A stretch of DNA of 64,000 bases, taken from Candidula unifasciata. Its lineage: Eukaryota; Mollusca; Gastropoda; Stylommatophora; Geomitridae. Where the stretch lies: positions 178,501 to 242,500 of the forward strand of contig CAJHNH020000497.1 in the NCBI GenBank assembly GCA_905116865.2, written 5' to 3'. Shown here in pieces: positions 19,066 through 30,575 of this stretch (its first letter is position 1; each line of letters starts with the position of its first letter). The notes beneath the pieces were generated by a model that was not told the DNA's origin, did no database searches, and was given only the letters and a program-made list of their open reading frames with translations. A program made the position numbers and the translations under genes.

Positions 19066-20210
19066 AGATTCATAATATAACCTGACAAATTGAAAATCAA
19101 TCCAAAAATGGATAAACAACCAGAATGTTTATCGAAGTCTTATACTTATTCTACTTGTTAGTAATTGCTCATTGTCAGTTTATTTTTCATTCTATTTGAC
19201 TCCTTTTTGTAATTCTTAACTTTCATAAGTTCTTATTGTTTTAGTCAATGAAACTGACTTCATTACTGAAATTGAGAGAAGAGGAATACTATCTTTTTCT
19301 ACTTCTGGGTTTTTTCTTCTAAATAAAGACAGTCATAATCATGTCTCTCAAATCCTGTGTCTCATTTCATATTTTTATGAAGCAGATATTGATATTTCAT
19401 TACTGTTTTTTTCCCATCTGTTTCAACTTTACACTTAACAGCTTTCTCTTTCTGCCTCTACCTCTTCCCTCTACTTTTCTTCTCATAAATCTATCCAGTA
19501 GAATATGTTAGCTGAAAAAAAATCCTGGCAATCATAGATCATGGTCTCCTAGTCATTTAAATAATAAACAAATAGAAGTGTACTGATTAGTAATCATAGA
19601 AAGAAGTAGAAAGATAGAAGGACAGACAAGACAACATAAAAATCTAAAACTGTATGTCATGCAGGGTATTGAACCTTTCACCTCCACATGATGAAAGCAC
19701 CTTGCTGTAGAAATGACCAACTAGGCACCCTAAAAAATATGCCTTTATTAGCCACATCTTTCATACAGCTTAAACCCACAACTATGGCATTTGGACAGAA
19801 TTTGTCTCAAACTTTTGAAACCGCACAAATGTTACAGAAATTCTTGTTAACCAAGCATAGATTTTGTTTTATAAACACACTAGACCATAATGCTGTTTTT
19901 GTATACAACAGACAATTGAAGAAGATATTTGATATATCAGTTCTATTTTGTTGCACTTAATACATATAAATAGACGACGGGGAACCCTTGAGACCTCAAG
20001 GCTTCCTTATCTGTTGATTTATCAATTCTATTTTGTTGTACCTAATACACATAAATAAGCGTTGGGGGTTCTGGAAAAAGTTAATGGAGGTAGAGAGGTA
20101 AAAGTGTTACCTCCAGTTCTAAAAACTCCCTGTATGGGTTCCCCCATTATGTGGATAGGCGAAATAGACCCACTACACCCCTAAAATGCATGTCACTAAA
20201 GTCAACTAAT
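18800..20210. other. Intron, mostly unassigned
   Basis: A (TA)n run lies at 19038-19061, and at about 19075-19150 there is a short fragment of repeat F (AAAATGGATAAACAACCAG). The stretch CTATTTGTTAGTAAATGCTC...GTCAGTTTATT occurs near 19155 and again near 20370, a local duplication of about 120 bp ending in TCAATGAAACTGA. No exon seen. Confidence 0.5.
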
Positions 20211-20214
20211 TAGT

Positions 20215-20360
20215 AGTGTTTCCTCAAAGTCAGACATTTGCCAGAGAGGCAAGAAACCAATAGTCTGAATACAAACAAGCCAGATCTGTAAAACAAATAT
20301 GCATCAAAATATTTAAGTTCCGGTACGAGATCAAAATCTAGAAATGGATAAACAACTTTT
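20215..20360 (+). mobile_element. Repeat F, sense copy
   Basis: Contains CAGAGAGGCAAGAAACCAAT, AGTCTGAATACAAACAAGCC, AGATCTGTAAAAC and CTAGAAATGGATAAACAAC. Tail lost. It ends 150 bp before the exon at 20511. Confidence 0.7.
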
Positions 20361-20510
20361 GCTTTTTCTATTTGTTAGTAAATGCTCATTGTCAGTTTAT
20401 TATTTATACTGTTTGTCTCCTTTTTGTAATTCTTAACTTTCATACTTACTTGTTTTTTAGTCAATGAAACTGAATTTATTAATTCAAGCCCTTAACATGT
20501 TTTTTTATAG

Positions 20511-20704
20511 CCATTATCTTCAAGATCTTCTATGATTGAAGTGGTAGAAACTTCAGAGCGCTACCGAACTTTGATTCCAACTCAAGAAGTTCAAATTCGA
20601 ACAGGAAAAGTTGGAGACATGGACCGCCATTACTGGTGGGATTTGATACATTCTAGGTCTGAAGTGGAAGGCAGACCTGAAAAAGTCTATCAGTTTTGTA
20701 ATAG
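20511..20704 (+). CDS. TIAM/still life Rac GEF, exon: PH domain, C-terminal half
   Basis: 194-bp exon between TTTTTTATAG and GTAAGT, entering at phase 0 and leaving two bases into a codon. It reads PLSSRSSMIEVVETSERYRT, LIPTQEVQIRTGKVGDMD, then YWWDLIHSRSEVEGRPEKVY and QFCN. The last part matches vertebrate TIAM1 SIWELIHTKSEIEGRPETIF closely and forms strands 5-7 of the PH domain. The open stretch beginning with a methionine is under 60 codons, so a simple ORF scan would miss it. It is identified by homology, splice sites and phase, which join it exactly to the exons at 18616 and 22491. Confidence 0.94.
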
Positions 20705-21500
20705 GTAAGTTTACTCAGCTTTATATCCATTACTATTTTATTGTTAAGAAAAAGAAACATGCTGTTTTCGCTCTTATTCATTATTAATTTCAAAATTATT
20801 TTCATTGTACAGCTGGCATATATATAAGTGCTCTGATCTTCTCCATAGCAAGGTTTTTAATGTGTTTATGCTGCCGATTCCTGCTGTGTATTGGTTGATG
20901 CAGTAATTTCTTTAGTTGGTATATCTTGACTTCACGCCCACATCAGAGAGAAAATATATTTATGTTTGAGGTCTTCAGCACGTGTTATCTCTCATATAGC
21001 ATTAAATGTGTCCATTCTGTCCATAAAAGGTCCAGCATCCTAGGGTGATATTACTTGTAAGGGCACTTTTGCACAAAATGAAAAACTGGGAACTGGTGAT
21101 TTCTTGGTATAATACTTGTGATCTTTGCTCATAATGTATACAAAAAACAAAAAAAAGCATGGATGCTGTCTCTTTACTCTTGCATTTTTACAGCATCTAC
21201 AGTTTGTAGACCTTGCAGCTTCATACAGTGAATGTCCTTCCTTTATTAATAAATCATAAATCTTCTGAACAGGAAGATGGAGAAGGGTCCTGGTCAGTAT
21301 GAAACCACATGCTGGCGTATCAACATCTCTGCCTCCTTTCATCTTTTGATTTGTGTTGTTTTGTGCACGTTTTTCTGCTTCCCTATTTGGTTAAGCTTTT
21401 TAGTCACAGTGCACTGGATTAATTCTCCTTTCTCACAACATGAATCCATAAGTGTAACATTAGTAAATATTGAATTGTTTTATTTTATATAACCTCACAG
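20705..21500. other. Intron, nothing recognised
   Basis: AT-rich. A 100-codon minus-strand open frame at 21040-21342 has no recognisable family and no splice support, so I do not call it. Confidence 0.5.
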
Positions 21501-21507
21501 TTTTATG

Positions 21508-21780
21508 GTTGCCGCTGTGGTATAGCTGCTCGATGCTTGACTGCTGGTCTGAAGGTCATGTGTTTAAATCTGCTTCAAGCTGACATTTTTTTAGAAATGA
21601 CTCTGGTCCACCTAGCCTAAAATAGGTACCAAATAAAGTCCTGGGAAGTAAATGTGGCTGGTTTGATCTTAACCACATCACCCACTGAGTGCCTGTATAA
21701 TATAGATCTAATCGTATGGTACAAAGTACATTTATGGATGGGGAAAAGGGTCCTTTTACTCATACTTGTATTGTTCAATT
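21508..21780 (+). mobile_element. SINE A-like, diverged full-length
   Basis: The head GGTTGCCGCTGTGGTATAGC and AAGGTCATGTGTTTAAATC stand in place of the A and B boxes. The T-run is followed by the body (TCCACCTAGCCTAAAATAGG, ACCACATCACCCACTGAGTG) and the tail GGGTCCTTTTACT. An old copy. Confidence 0.65.
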
Positions 21781-22313
21781 CAACATATTACCTAAATAAA
21801 ACTTCCTTATACTGTGGATAGTAAATGTAAGATTTATCTAACTGAAATTTTTCTTATAGGATCACTGTGTTAAATTTAAATTAAACATAATGCATAAGTT
21901 AAGTTCACACATATGCACAATACACAGGCAGTACAAATTATTTTCACTATATAATATTGAACAACAATTCTAAGCTCAAGAAAGATATCTTAATAGACAT
22001 TTTTGTTTTATGGAATGTATTCTGTATATGTATAAGAAATTAATTAATTAGTAAGATATAGACATTTTGAAAAAAAAAAAATGGTTTTTAAAATCTGATT
22101 AGAAATAGCCAAAATATCCTTAATTTGAAGCAGTCTAGAATTAATCAGAAATAGAAATATAAGTATGCATTGTACTTTATGGTTTCTTTAGATTAGAATT
22201 AAAAAGACAGTTATCGTTTTGCTTTTATAAGCTCAGATAAATATATTATTATACAGAGCATTATCTGAGAAAATAAAAAGTTTTACCTTGTAAATATATG
22301 TTATTTCAATTCA

Positions 22314-22317
<4 letters not shown>

Positions 22318-22367
<50 letters not shown>

Positions 22368-22412
22368 ATATATATATATATATATGTATATATATATGTG
22401 TGTGTGTGTGTA
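22318..22412 (+). repeat. (TA)n with (TG)n end
   Basis: About 75 bp of TA with a few C and G interruptions, ending in (GT)n. It lies 80 bp upstream of the last coding exon, inside the intron. Confidence 0.9.
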
Positions 22413-22490
22413 TATGTTCCTGTATTTAATAATACGCAGTTATCATTGTCATCTGATGTGAGATTATTTTTTTATTTCCCTGTCATGCAG

Positions 22491-23286
22491 CACAAGTGAG
22501 GCAAAGTCTGACTTCATGAAGGTCATCAGGCAGACAATCAGAGAAAGTGTAAGAAAGATGATTGTTCCTTTCTCTTCCCAACCCTATCATAATTCTCACC
22601 CCTTTGATGTTAAATCTTACTCTTCATCTCCTAATTCATACAATCACATACCTCCATCAGAGTCACAGAACATTGATGGTTCAGTCAGCATAGCATCGTC
22701 CTATCCACCTCCGCCTTCTCAAACACATGCAGTCTTCAGTCCCCAGTTGAAAAAAACTGAGCATCTCATGATGTCTTTAGATGCAGAAAGGCATTCAATG
22801 AATTTGGACAGCAAAGTTAATGATATGGATTTTGATACAGGCTTCCGAATACAAAGTAAAACTGTAAATGACTTAAATGAGCAAAATATGAATGAATCAG
22901 GAGAGTTCATTCCTGACACTATACAAGCACCTGCAGAGGACATAAGAAAGGAAAATAGCTCCTGCTCATCCAACTCAAATATTAGCTGTTCCAGTCATAC
23001 AGGGAGTCAAGGCAGTTCTGCAAAGCTTCATTATTCAAGCACAGACCCATTTCATTATTCATCAAGTTCAGTAAGTTCCAATGACCAGATTGGAACTGCA
23101 TCTCCAGTATGGAAAAGAGCCAGTAGCAGAATGAGAACAGCCCAACTACAAAATGGGAAGATCTCTCCAAAAATTAGTGATGAAAGTAGTAATTTAGGTG
23201 AAAGCATTCCAACTCTTCGTCGACGACACAAAGACTGTTGTGTTTGCTCCTATTCCAGGGGTTATTCCTTTCTTCAGAGACACTGA
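22491..23286 (+). CDS. TIAM/still life Rac GEF, last coding exon: PH C-terminal helix and Ser-rich tail
   Basis: Begins after CTGTCATGCAG with the base that completes serine, then TSEAKSDFMKVIRQTIRESV. This is the C-terminal helix of the PH domain and matches vertebrate TIAM1 SESKTNIVKVIRSILRENF. About 245 further residues are Ser-, Asn- and Pro-rich, without a domain (for example SSSPNSYNHIPPSESQ and CSSNSNISCSSHTGSQGSS), and are probably disordered with phosphorylation sites. It ends RRRHKDCCVCSYSRGYSF then LQRH and TGA at 23284. The vertebrate tail is longer, and a donor-like AG/GTGAAA at 23197 leaves room for an alternative ending. The ten exons total 756 codons including the stop, and all phases fit. 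Confidence 0.9.
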
Positions 23287-23353
23287 ATGTTGAAAATGTA
23301 ATTTTTTCATGGGTTACTCATTCCTTAAAGACACAGTATTAAAAGTATTGTAA
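23259..23353 (+). repeat. Two tandem ~43-bp units spanning the stop codon
   Basis: GGTTATTCCTTTCTTCAGAG...GTAAT (23260-23302) is followed by GGTTACTCATTCCTTAAAGA...GTAAT (23312-23353). A further related unit with AAAGACACTGAATGTTGAAA is at about 23590-23631. The last eight codons and the TGA lie in the first unit. Confidence 0.6.
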
Positions 23354-25190
23354 TGGTTTTTAGTGATTTCTTTCCTTAACTCTTCTGTACCAATTAATTC
23401 TTACTTGAACTACTTCTGTCTCAAGGAGTTGAACTGAAAAGCAATACATAAAAACGCATGAAAAAGTAGAAAACAGACACCTATGGGACTGTAGATAGAT
23501 AAACTAATAATTTATAAACTAAGGGTGTCTGTGATTTAAAAAAAAAAAATATAACCTGAAGAAATGAACTATGAGTTGTTTGGTACTGAAAAAGTTAAAG
23601 ACACTGAATGTTGAAAGTGTTGTAATTTTTTAAGGATTATGTTGGATGTTGTCATTTTGCTGGGATTATCTGTGTTGGGAGCAGATGCTTCAGTACAGAA
23701 AGAATTTTAAACATCAATTTTCAACTGTTGGCATCTTGTTATAAAATGAATCCTTTAAAAGCATATTCTGTATCCTGTTTTCGCACACATTCTTTTTTTT
23801 TTTTTTTAAATAAATCTTAAATACAGATGGCATGACTGACATCATATTTTAGACTGAGCTAAGAGTTGGTGCATTATATTGTAAGCTCAGAATACAAACA
23901 CTCATTGCTTGTTCGTGTTTTTTTTTTTTTTTTTTCTATTTTAGTCCCTGATTAGCTGTGTCTCTCACCATGTTGTCCACAGCCTTCTGCCACATTTACT
24001 GCCAATCATTTCTGATACAGAAGTTCTCTGTTTGCCATGATTCTAAATTAACATCCTCTCTCTCGATCTCCCCTGCTTATCTTCCCTTTAACAACTCCTA
24101 TTGTCACAGTGAGCATCCTTCCCATAGTGTGATTAAAAAAAGGCATATTTTATTCTGTCGGGGACCAATTATATTTATCTAATAATTACTTCTTATGTCT
24201 TAAGATGTCTTATTTATTATGCACATTGTCTGCCCCTTGAATTATCTCCTGGTAAATGTATCAATGATGTAAGAAGTAAGTTTTCTGCAAGTATAGTTTT
24301 CTCTAAGCATTTAGATAAACATTCCTTAGTTATTACCTTCTATTACTGGATCCATGATTTACTGTCAAACTACTGAAAAGTACAACTATTCCTGTTTAGA
24401 ATCTATACCATCAAATGAAGTGAAATATTGATGTGCAACATCTAAAGGAAGATAGTTCTATCATTATATGTCATGAACTGTTTCTGCTGCATTCAAACAA
24501 ATAGATCAGGCATGTTTTCAAACAGTCAGCTTTTAACCAGCATGCTGAGTGGTTAGAATGCAGGTATCTCATTCAAGAGACTTAGTGTCAAGAGTCATTT
24601 TCTCATTGTTGGGAAATGTTTTCTCATTGTTTGAAAATGAGGACGGCAACCACTAAACATAAATTATGAGCAAGAGTGTGAATGGGTGGTGTCAAATATT
24701 ATTTAAAATGTATATGTAAAATGTATCAAATTGGCGATACCAGAACATGCAGTCAGGACAAGTTGTGTCACATGAAAGAAGCACGAAACTGACTTAAACT
24801 TCAGGTTGCATGAGGAGTAGAATAGATTATTTAGACACTGAGCAATTAAGAAAAGCTCAGTCTTGTTTTCATTTTCTATGAGAGACTGGTCCTGTGGCAC
24901 TTGGAATACCTGAGTCGAATGTGTTCATAGATTGAGTGAATGTCAAAAGCTGCTCGTCTGTTTCCTGAGAAAAAACCTGGCTATGTCTCCATGACATATT
25001 GAGATGAAGTAAAAAAAATTTTGCAGTGAGGTGTGTGTTTTTCACAGGTGTGGGCTCCATTGTCAACCATGCTATACATTTGTTCCTAAAAATTTTAATT
25101 CGGAAGTAAAGGAGGGGAGCATAATATTACTCACATCACTGTTAATGTCAGTTTGTATAACATTGTGCCGCTATATGTCTAAAAAATATG
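23287..25190 (+). other. Probable 3' UTR and downstream sequence
   Basis: No coding similarity. A possible poly(A) signal AATAAA lies at 23809-23814, about 525 bp after the stop, and others occur further downstream (for example 25752-25757). T-runs at 23791-23807 and 23918-23935. The UTR length cannot be fixed from the sequence. Confidence 0.4.
23809..23814 (+). promoter_or_regulatory. Candidate polyadenylation signal
   Basis: AATAAA in an A/T-rich context 523 bp after the TIAM stop codon. It is the first canonical hexamer I noted downstream, but AATAAA is frequent by chance in this AT-rich DNA. Confidence 0.3.
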
Positions 25191-25194
25191 TCAC

Positions 25195-25680
25195 ACCTGG
25201 AGAATGTAGAATGGCAGAGTCCCTAAGGACATCCTCTATGGTGAATTAAAGACGGGTAGAAGATGTCGAGGCCGACCTCGACTATGATTTAAAAGTGTGT
25301 GTAAGCAGGACATGAATGATCCTGGGAACAAAATGCCATGGACCGTGTTGTGAGGAGGGGACACATCAGGAAAAGAATGACAATGGATGAAGAAATGATT
25401 GAGAAAAGGATGAGAGCTGAGCATCTGAGAACAAACAAAGCACAAATGTTGACAACAGCGGTCCTGAAATCCTATGCTATAATTGTGTAAGACTTTTCTT
25501 AATGTGGGCGGGTCTTGCTAGTCACACTCGCCATGGACTGTGAGTCTCATGCCTCCTCCTAGCACAATATTACACCATCATCCAGAAAGATTGAAAGGTG
25601 CCAGTCATGTCGCTAACACTATATACCCTACCACTCATAGCATGAAAAAGTAAACTTTACCTTTACTTTACAAAGGACTT
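25195..25680 (+). mobile_element. LINE O 3' end with C-terminal zinc finger and (TTTAC) tail
   Basis: Plus-strand pieces GELKTGRRCRGRPRL, CKQDMND and then CYNCVRLFLMWAGLASHTRH followed by GL and a stop. The pattern CxxC...GLxSHxRH is a C-terminal zinc finger found at the end of a widespread group of RTE-like LINE proteins. The 3' end runs into AAACTTTACCTTTACTTTAC at about 25654-25673, resembling the SINE A and E tails. Several stops. A related remnant lies at 39540-39990. Confidence 0.75.
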
Positions 25681-25937
25681 ACCTGTATGGCTATTAGTGT
25701 TTGATTTTGTGAACATGGTAGTTAATCTCTGTATATATTGTGATGAATAATAATAAAGAAAGGAGACTTTAATCACATTCTTACCCAGACAGTACTGCAG
25801 GTTTGACTGGCCTGGTGTGGTCATTATAGGTGTCCTAACTATAACTTCCTTAAAGGTCAAACAGGACATCTGGGCTTGTCCTGTTGGTCTGTTGCTAGTA
25901 CTGTGATTTTTTATTTTGAGTCTAATGGTGTATTCGT

Positions 25938-26100
25938 CTTCTTCGTTCACCGGCTGTGAATTACCACGGAGGTGCCAGTAGTTCGTCCATTTGGGCTTTT
26001 GGCTTTTACCTGGACCTGAGTTTTGCATGTAAATCTGTTTTACTGGCTTATTTGGTCGACGTTCCCTGCCTCACCGGCAGATGTCCTCCGACTTCTAGGG
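25938..26100 (-). mobile_element. Repeat F, antisense copy with short (TTC) edge
   Basis: Plus-strand text TCGTCTTCTTCGTTCACCGG, then CTGTGAATTACC, TTTGGGCTTTTGGC, TGTAAATCTGTTTTACTGGC and GGCAGATGTCC. On the sense (minus) strand the end reads GGTGAACGAAGAAGACGAA, similar to the LINE G end. Confidence 0.7.
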
Positions 26101-26244
26101 AGTCTTATGGTGTCAAACCTTTAAGTTGTGTTAGGTTGCAATCCACACTGAGGTCTTCTGATCTCAGGGTGTCAGGCTTCTCAGGCAGTACCTAGGAGGG
26201 GATAAACAACATGCCTACCCACACCTTCTCATGTACATTGACCC

Positions 26245-26610
26245 TTTTATAAACTAATAGGTACTCAATGGGAAATGGGATCACAATCATACTAGGCACC
26301 GTTACTTCCCAGGACAATTATCTAGTACCCATTTTAGGTTTGGGGAGAAATACAGCATGCCTACCCCAAACCTTCTCATGCACATAGACCCTTTTATAGA
26401 CTAATTGGCACTCAGTGAGAGATGGGGCCACAATTACGCTAGGCAGGCTTACTTCCCAGGACATTATCTAGTACCCATTTTAGGCTGGTTTGACCTAGGA
26501 ACCAGTATCAATTTTGAAAAAAAAAAAAAAAATCTACCTTGATGCAGGTTTGAACCCTAGACCTTCATGCAGGCAGGCATTCGTCGAACCACTTCTGTAT
26601 CAATGGCTCT
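26245..26610 (-). mobile_element. Two SINE A-like copies in tandem orientation
   Basis: 26245-26345 and 26390-26610 both contain the complement of the SINE body (TACTTCCCAGGACA, CTAGTACCCATTTTAGG). The second extends through an A-run (26517-26532) to a tRNA-like head with the B-box complement GGTTTGAACCC. They share about 100 bp, suggesting a partial duplication or two insertions. Confidence 0.65.
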
Positions 26611-26699
26611 CTCAGATATATTTTATAGTACTCTATAATTATATATCCATTCTTCTTCTTTTTCTGAGAGTCCAAGGCTTTGGTCATTATGCTTGTCAA

Positions 26700-26960
26700 T
26701 AACCTTCTGTCTTATGTACTGCAAAATGTTTCAGATTCAGATGATCTTCCACGCTGTGATGCCAAACAGTCCAACATCCTCTCTGTTGGTCTTACCGTTA
26801 TTTCGTCGCTTTGCAGTTTTCTGTTGTCATAATATACTCCATTTATGCCCCTCTCCTGATGTATATTGTTCCTTCTGATCTGAGTAATCAGATCTCTTTG
26901 TGAGTTGATTTCAGTCAAGACATCATTATTACATTTGTATCTGTCCACAGTGTTCTTATC
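26700..26960 (-). mobile_element. LINE P C-terminal remnant
   Basis: Minus-strand frame with LTEINSQRDLITQIRRNNIH and TERMLDCLASQRGRSSE, colinear with 10370-10560 and 48000-48180. Inactive. Confidence 0.55.
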
Positions 26961-27051
26961 TTTCTTTCCAAAGAATCAGTCTATATAATAAATAAATGGA
27001 CATACATTTCTATATGATTTATAATGCCAGTTTGTTTACCATATATATGTG

Positions 27052-27154
<103 letters not shown>

Positions 27155-27309
27155 GTCCCTGTGGCACCAAGGGTTTCCCATCTGTTTATTTAATAAAACC
27201 ACATCAAGCAAAATATTGAACTCCAAATAATGTAGTTTTAGAACGATGTTACATATTGTCAATTCTAATGTTATTTCAGCTTTAGTATAGGCCAGTAAAA
27301 GTCAGAGAA

Positions 27310-27690
27310 CCACTAAAGATATGTAACGAAAGTTAAATGCATTTATAAACAAATTCAAACAAATGATAAACATCAAATTGGATGAATTCAAAAGAGGTGA
27401 ATAAATAGGAGAAATGTCTGGGCAACCACTAGTTTTAGAAGGTATATTACAGAGAAAATGGTGCTTTACTGGACATATTTTGAGAAGAGATAAAGAATCC
27501 CCTAACAGGCACTGAAATGGGAAACTGATGGATTCAGGAAATAATGACGTCCAAGAGCAATCCTTAAGCAGATGTTGATAGAAGCCAAAAGTGCTGGACC
27601 AGATTCTTTCCATGATATTGAAGTGATTGCACAGGAAAGCATGTAATGGAGAAATCGACTGTGTGCCCTATGTGACATAATGGAACAATA
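27310..27690 (+). mobile_element. LINE K 3' end
   Basis: Contains AAATGGTGCTTTACTGGACA, corresponding to a 'WCFTGHILR' motif, then GCAGATGTTGATAGAAGCCA and the shared end ATGGAGAAATCGACTGTGTG. Same family as 1085-1198 and 28840-29010. Confidence 0.6.
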
Positions 27691-27699
27691 GGAGAAGGA

Positions 27700-28830
27700 A
27701 TGAACATCTCTGTAGCCTCCATGTAATTTTTACCAATCTGCATTTCCATGATTCACTTCTGTACATCAGGACTGGCTCAGAGTATCTGTTAAAAATTACA
27801 GTTTCTCCATTATCCAAGTATTACAGCAGTAGACTATTCAGTACTGTACATAAATTTCTTAGAGTCAATTGTTTGTAAATTCTTCTTTCATTTATAATGC
27901 TGTAATGTTTTTTAAGAAATACAGAACTGATGTTAATTTTCAAACATATTTTATTGCTGTAAACAGCAACCTGGTCATGTAAACATTTCAATAAACGGGT
28001 AATATGAGTTTTTATGTTTAGTGTATGCGTGAATATGTGGTTTTTTCATGTTGTTTTAATTTAATCAGGTGCTTATACTGAGGTGCTTATATGTTAACTG
28101 ATATTTTATAAGCAGTCATTTGTTTGAAAAAAAAATGAAAGTTGAACATAATTTTTGTTTTTAAATGTGTTGCAGTTATGCATGTTTTTAAAGACACAGT
28201 CCTCTTCTGCCCTGTATTCCCTAATGGGGAACAGGCGTTCAGCCATATGCTTTCCTCATCTAAACCAGCTCAGTATCGAATTATCTTCTCTGAATGATTT
28301 GCATCCGTTCATAAAAGCTTATTTTTTCCTCAATTATTTCCCAAATGTTTCTTTATTATGTTGTTCTTATTTAAACTTTTTTATAGCATTTTGTCATATG
28401 AATGTTCATTTTGACAGTTGGGCAGTACTTTTTTTTTTTTTTAAACCTTGAAGAAATGAAGAAGATTGTTTCTTATCACACCAATTTTTTTTTTCATTAG
28501 ACTAGTTTTAATGTTGTTTGTGTTTTTATTCAAATGTCTGCCATACTTTTCTCAAAACTAATAATTAATTACACTTCCAAAAAAAAAATGTTGACTTCAT
28601 TTTTATATTGTTAATATTATTTAGTCCTTTAGTCATTTGGTCATTGCCTGGAAGGCTAACCCCAACAACTAATGCCCTAATGCCAGCAGAAGTCAGATGT
28701 GTCCACCAAAAGGCACACATATTGCAGCCATTCTGTAAATAGGCACAATCAGATTACATCTTCAGATGAAGCCAGAAGAAGGTTTGATATTTAAAATTAT
28801 AAAGGCAGTATATTGTCACAAAATGAGGAG
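27700..28830. other. AT-rich sequence, nothing recognised
   Basis: Poly(T) and poly(A) runs only (for example 28430-28442). The 98-codon open frame at 28155-28451 is of low complexity and unlike any protein I know. Confidence 0.5.
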
Positions 28831-28839
28831 AATTTACAG

Positions 28840-29010
28840 AGAATCACTAAACTGAATGGGAATAGGTTGGGGAAATGAGGTGTCCCCAAAAAATTCCAAG
28901 TTAGCTGAAAGAGGCTAAAGATTCTAAACTAGATTCCTTCCATCATATTGAAAGCATTGCACAGGATAAAACCGAATGGGGGGACTACACCGTGAGCCCT
29001 ATGTGACATG
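28840..29010 (+). mobile_element. LINE K 3' end, short
   Basis: Ends with GAAAGCATTGCACAGGATAA, GGGGACTACACCGTGAGCCC and ATGTGACAT, colinear with 1100-1198. Confidence 0.6.
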
Positions 29011-29081
29011 TATCAGAAGACAGGATGATATCAGATATTGCCATTGGAACATGAAGTGTGGGACCTGCACATACTCTAGAC

Positions 29082-29264
29082 CAGGACTATTCAAATAACT
29101 TTACTCAGGGGCCAACAATTGGAAATCTGGACCGTCACGGTCCAAATGTTCGAGACCCAGCATAGAAAGATCATTAATGAAATACATTTGGCAATGATCT
29201 ACAGGCCAATCGCTAGGCCTCCACGGCTAGATTTGGCCAAGGGGCCGCTAATTGAATAGCCCTG
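29082..29264. mobile_element. hAT-like MITE, copy 1
   Basis: 183 bp. The left end CAGGACTATTCAA and right end TTGAATAGCCCTG are inverted repeats starting with CAGG. The flanks CTCTAGAC (29074-29081) and CTCTATGC (29265-29272) agree at 6 of 8 positions, consistent with a decayed 8-bp hAT target duplication. The right half matches the copy at 32234-32349 in reverse orientation. Confidence 0.72.
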
Positions 29265-29569
29265 CTCTATGCTATGGCATCATAATAAGTTAGGGTGGCC
29301 TATTTGGTATCTGATTGCCTTTCCTTTAGAGACAGTTCCGCAAGTTATCAGGTGCCAACTTTAACAGAGCTGGCTTGACTCCAGGGCTGTAACGGTGGGG
29401 CAAAATAATCCAGCATGTGCTGGAATTGCACATGGGCAATTTCTTTGACAAGCAAGTTTACTAACCACAGTGCCAACATGGTTCATGTCTGCTATTTATC
29501 CCAGTGTTTTAAATAAAGAAGACAGATCTGTTTATGGTCTATTATTGGTTAGTTCGGAGCCAAAAACGT

Positions 29570-29730
29570 TAAAGTTCAGAGGATCGACTTCACTGCACCA
29601 GGTTTGATCCTATATGGCTCGGTCTTTCTCCGCAGAACGTCTAGCTGACTGCCGAGAGCATCGTACAGAGCACTAACTCCATAGCTCCAGCAATGATTCC
29701 CAGGGATCTCCGTAAAAACTGCACATGTGA
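29570..29730 (-). mobile_element. SINE C, antisense copy
   Basis: The minus strand reads AGCTATGGAGTTAGTGCTCT, GCTCTCGGCAGTCAGC, GACCGAGCCATATAGGATCA and GGTGCAGTGAAGTCGATCC, matching 42710-42835. Confidence 0.65.
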
Positions 29731-29740
29731 ACTGAACATG

Positions 29741-29885
29741 TAGCTATGGTAGTGTAGTGGCTAGACATTTGCTTGCCAACCTGAAGATCTTAGATTCACA
29801 TTCACACTGAGGCAGATTCTTTTCCCAAAATTGACCTTGGCTACCAGATCAACACACCCTTAAGTGGATACTGCGTAATAACCTT
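29741..29885 (+). mobile_element. SINE A-like, head and part of body
   Basis: TATGGTAGTGTAGTGGCTAG (A-box-like TAGTGTAGTGG) and CTTAGATTCACATTC in B-box position, followed by TTGACCTTGGCTACC and AAGTGGATACTGC. 3' part missing. Confidence 0.55.
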
Positions 29886-30285
29886 CAGATTTCAGCTTTT
29901 GTCTTGTTGAGAAACCGTGGGTGTATCCCTCCTACCTCCCCCACCCCCAGCCCAAAAATGGTCCCTAGAACCCCCCTAATGACACCTGATGTGGTAAAAG
30001 AGGAGTAAAGAAGAAGACTCACACAGAGAAGTGTGGTCACATACAATATTTCACTGTGAACATTTGGGGGGGGGGGGACCAAAGATAAGGTCTTGATAAT
30101 ACAGTAAATAAACATGTGCAGCAGAAGTCGTATTACACTACTAAGATTTTAATTTTCTTCTCTTTTGTCATATTGCTAATGTAAATAATGTATATGCCTG
30201 TAGGTTACCAGTAGCAGTATATGAAGCAAAGAATGGTAACCAAGTAATATGCCGTACATGTTCCAAAAGGAAACTAAAGCTGTCT
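29886..30285. other. Unassigned sequence with a G run
   Basis: A G12 run at 30066-30077. No gene or repeat match found. Confidence 0.45.
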
Positions 30286-30575
30286 TCTTCTTCTTCTTCT
30301 TCTTCTTCTTCTTCTTCTTCTTCTTCTTCTTCTTCTTCTTCTTCTTCTTCTTCTTCTTCTTCTTCTTCTTCTTCTTCTTCTTCTTCTTCTTCTTCTTTCT
30401 TCTTCTTCTTCTTCTTCTTCTTTTCTTTTTCTTTTTCCTTCTTCTTCTTTCTTCTTCTTCTTCTTCTTTTCTTTTCTTCTTCTTCTTCTTCTTCTTCTTC
30501 TTCTTCTTCTTCTTCTTCTCTTCTTCTTCTTCTTCTTCTTCTTCTTTTTCTTCTTCTTCTTCTTTTTCTTTATCA
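30286..30575 (-). repeat. ~290-bp (TTC)n tract, tail of repeat F
   Basis: Almost unbroken TTC/CTT with some T-rich interruptions at 30396-30480. It directly adjoins the 3' end of the antisense F copy at 30576-30800, so on the minus strand it is an expanded (GAA)n tail. Homopurine-homopyrimidine tracts like this can form triplex DNA. Phe/Leu or Lys/Arg frames are artefacts. Confidence 0.92.

Noticed and set aside
21040..21342. 100-codon minus-strand open frame in the TIAM intron
   Set aside because: No family resemblance and no splice or promoter evidence; a chance frame.
22516..23286. Independent gene starting at the methionine 22516
   Set aside because: The frame is open upstream to the splice acceptor at 22490 and continues the PH domain; the methionine is internal.
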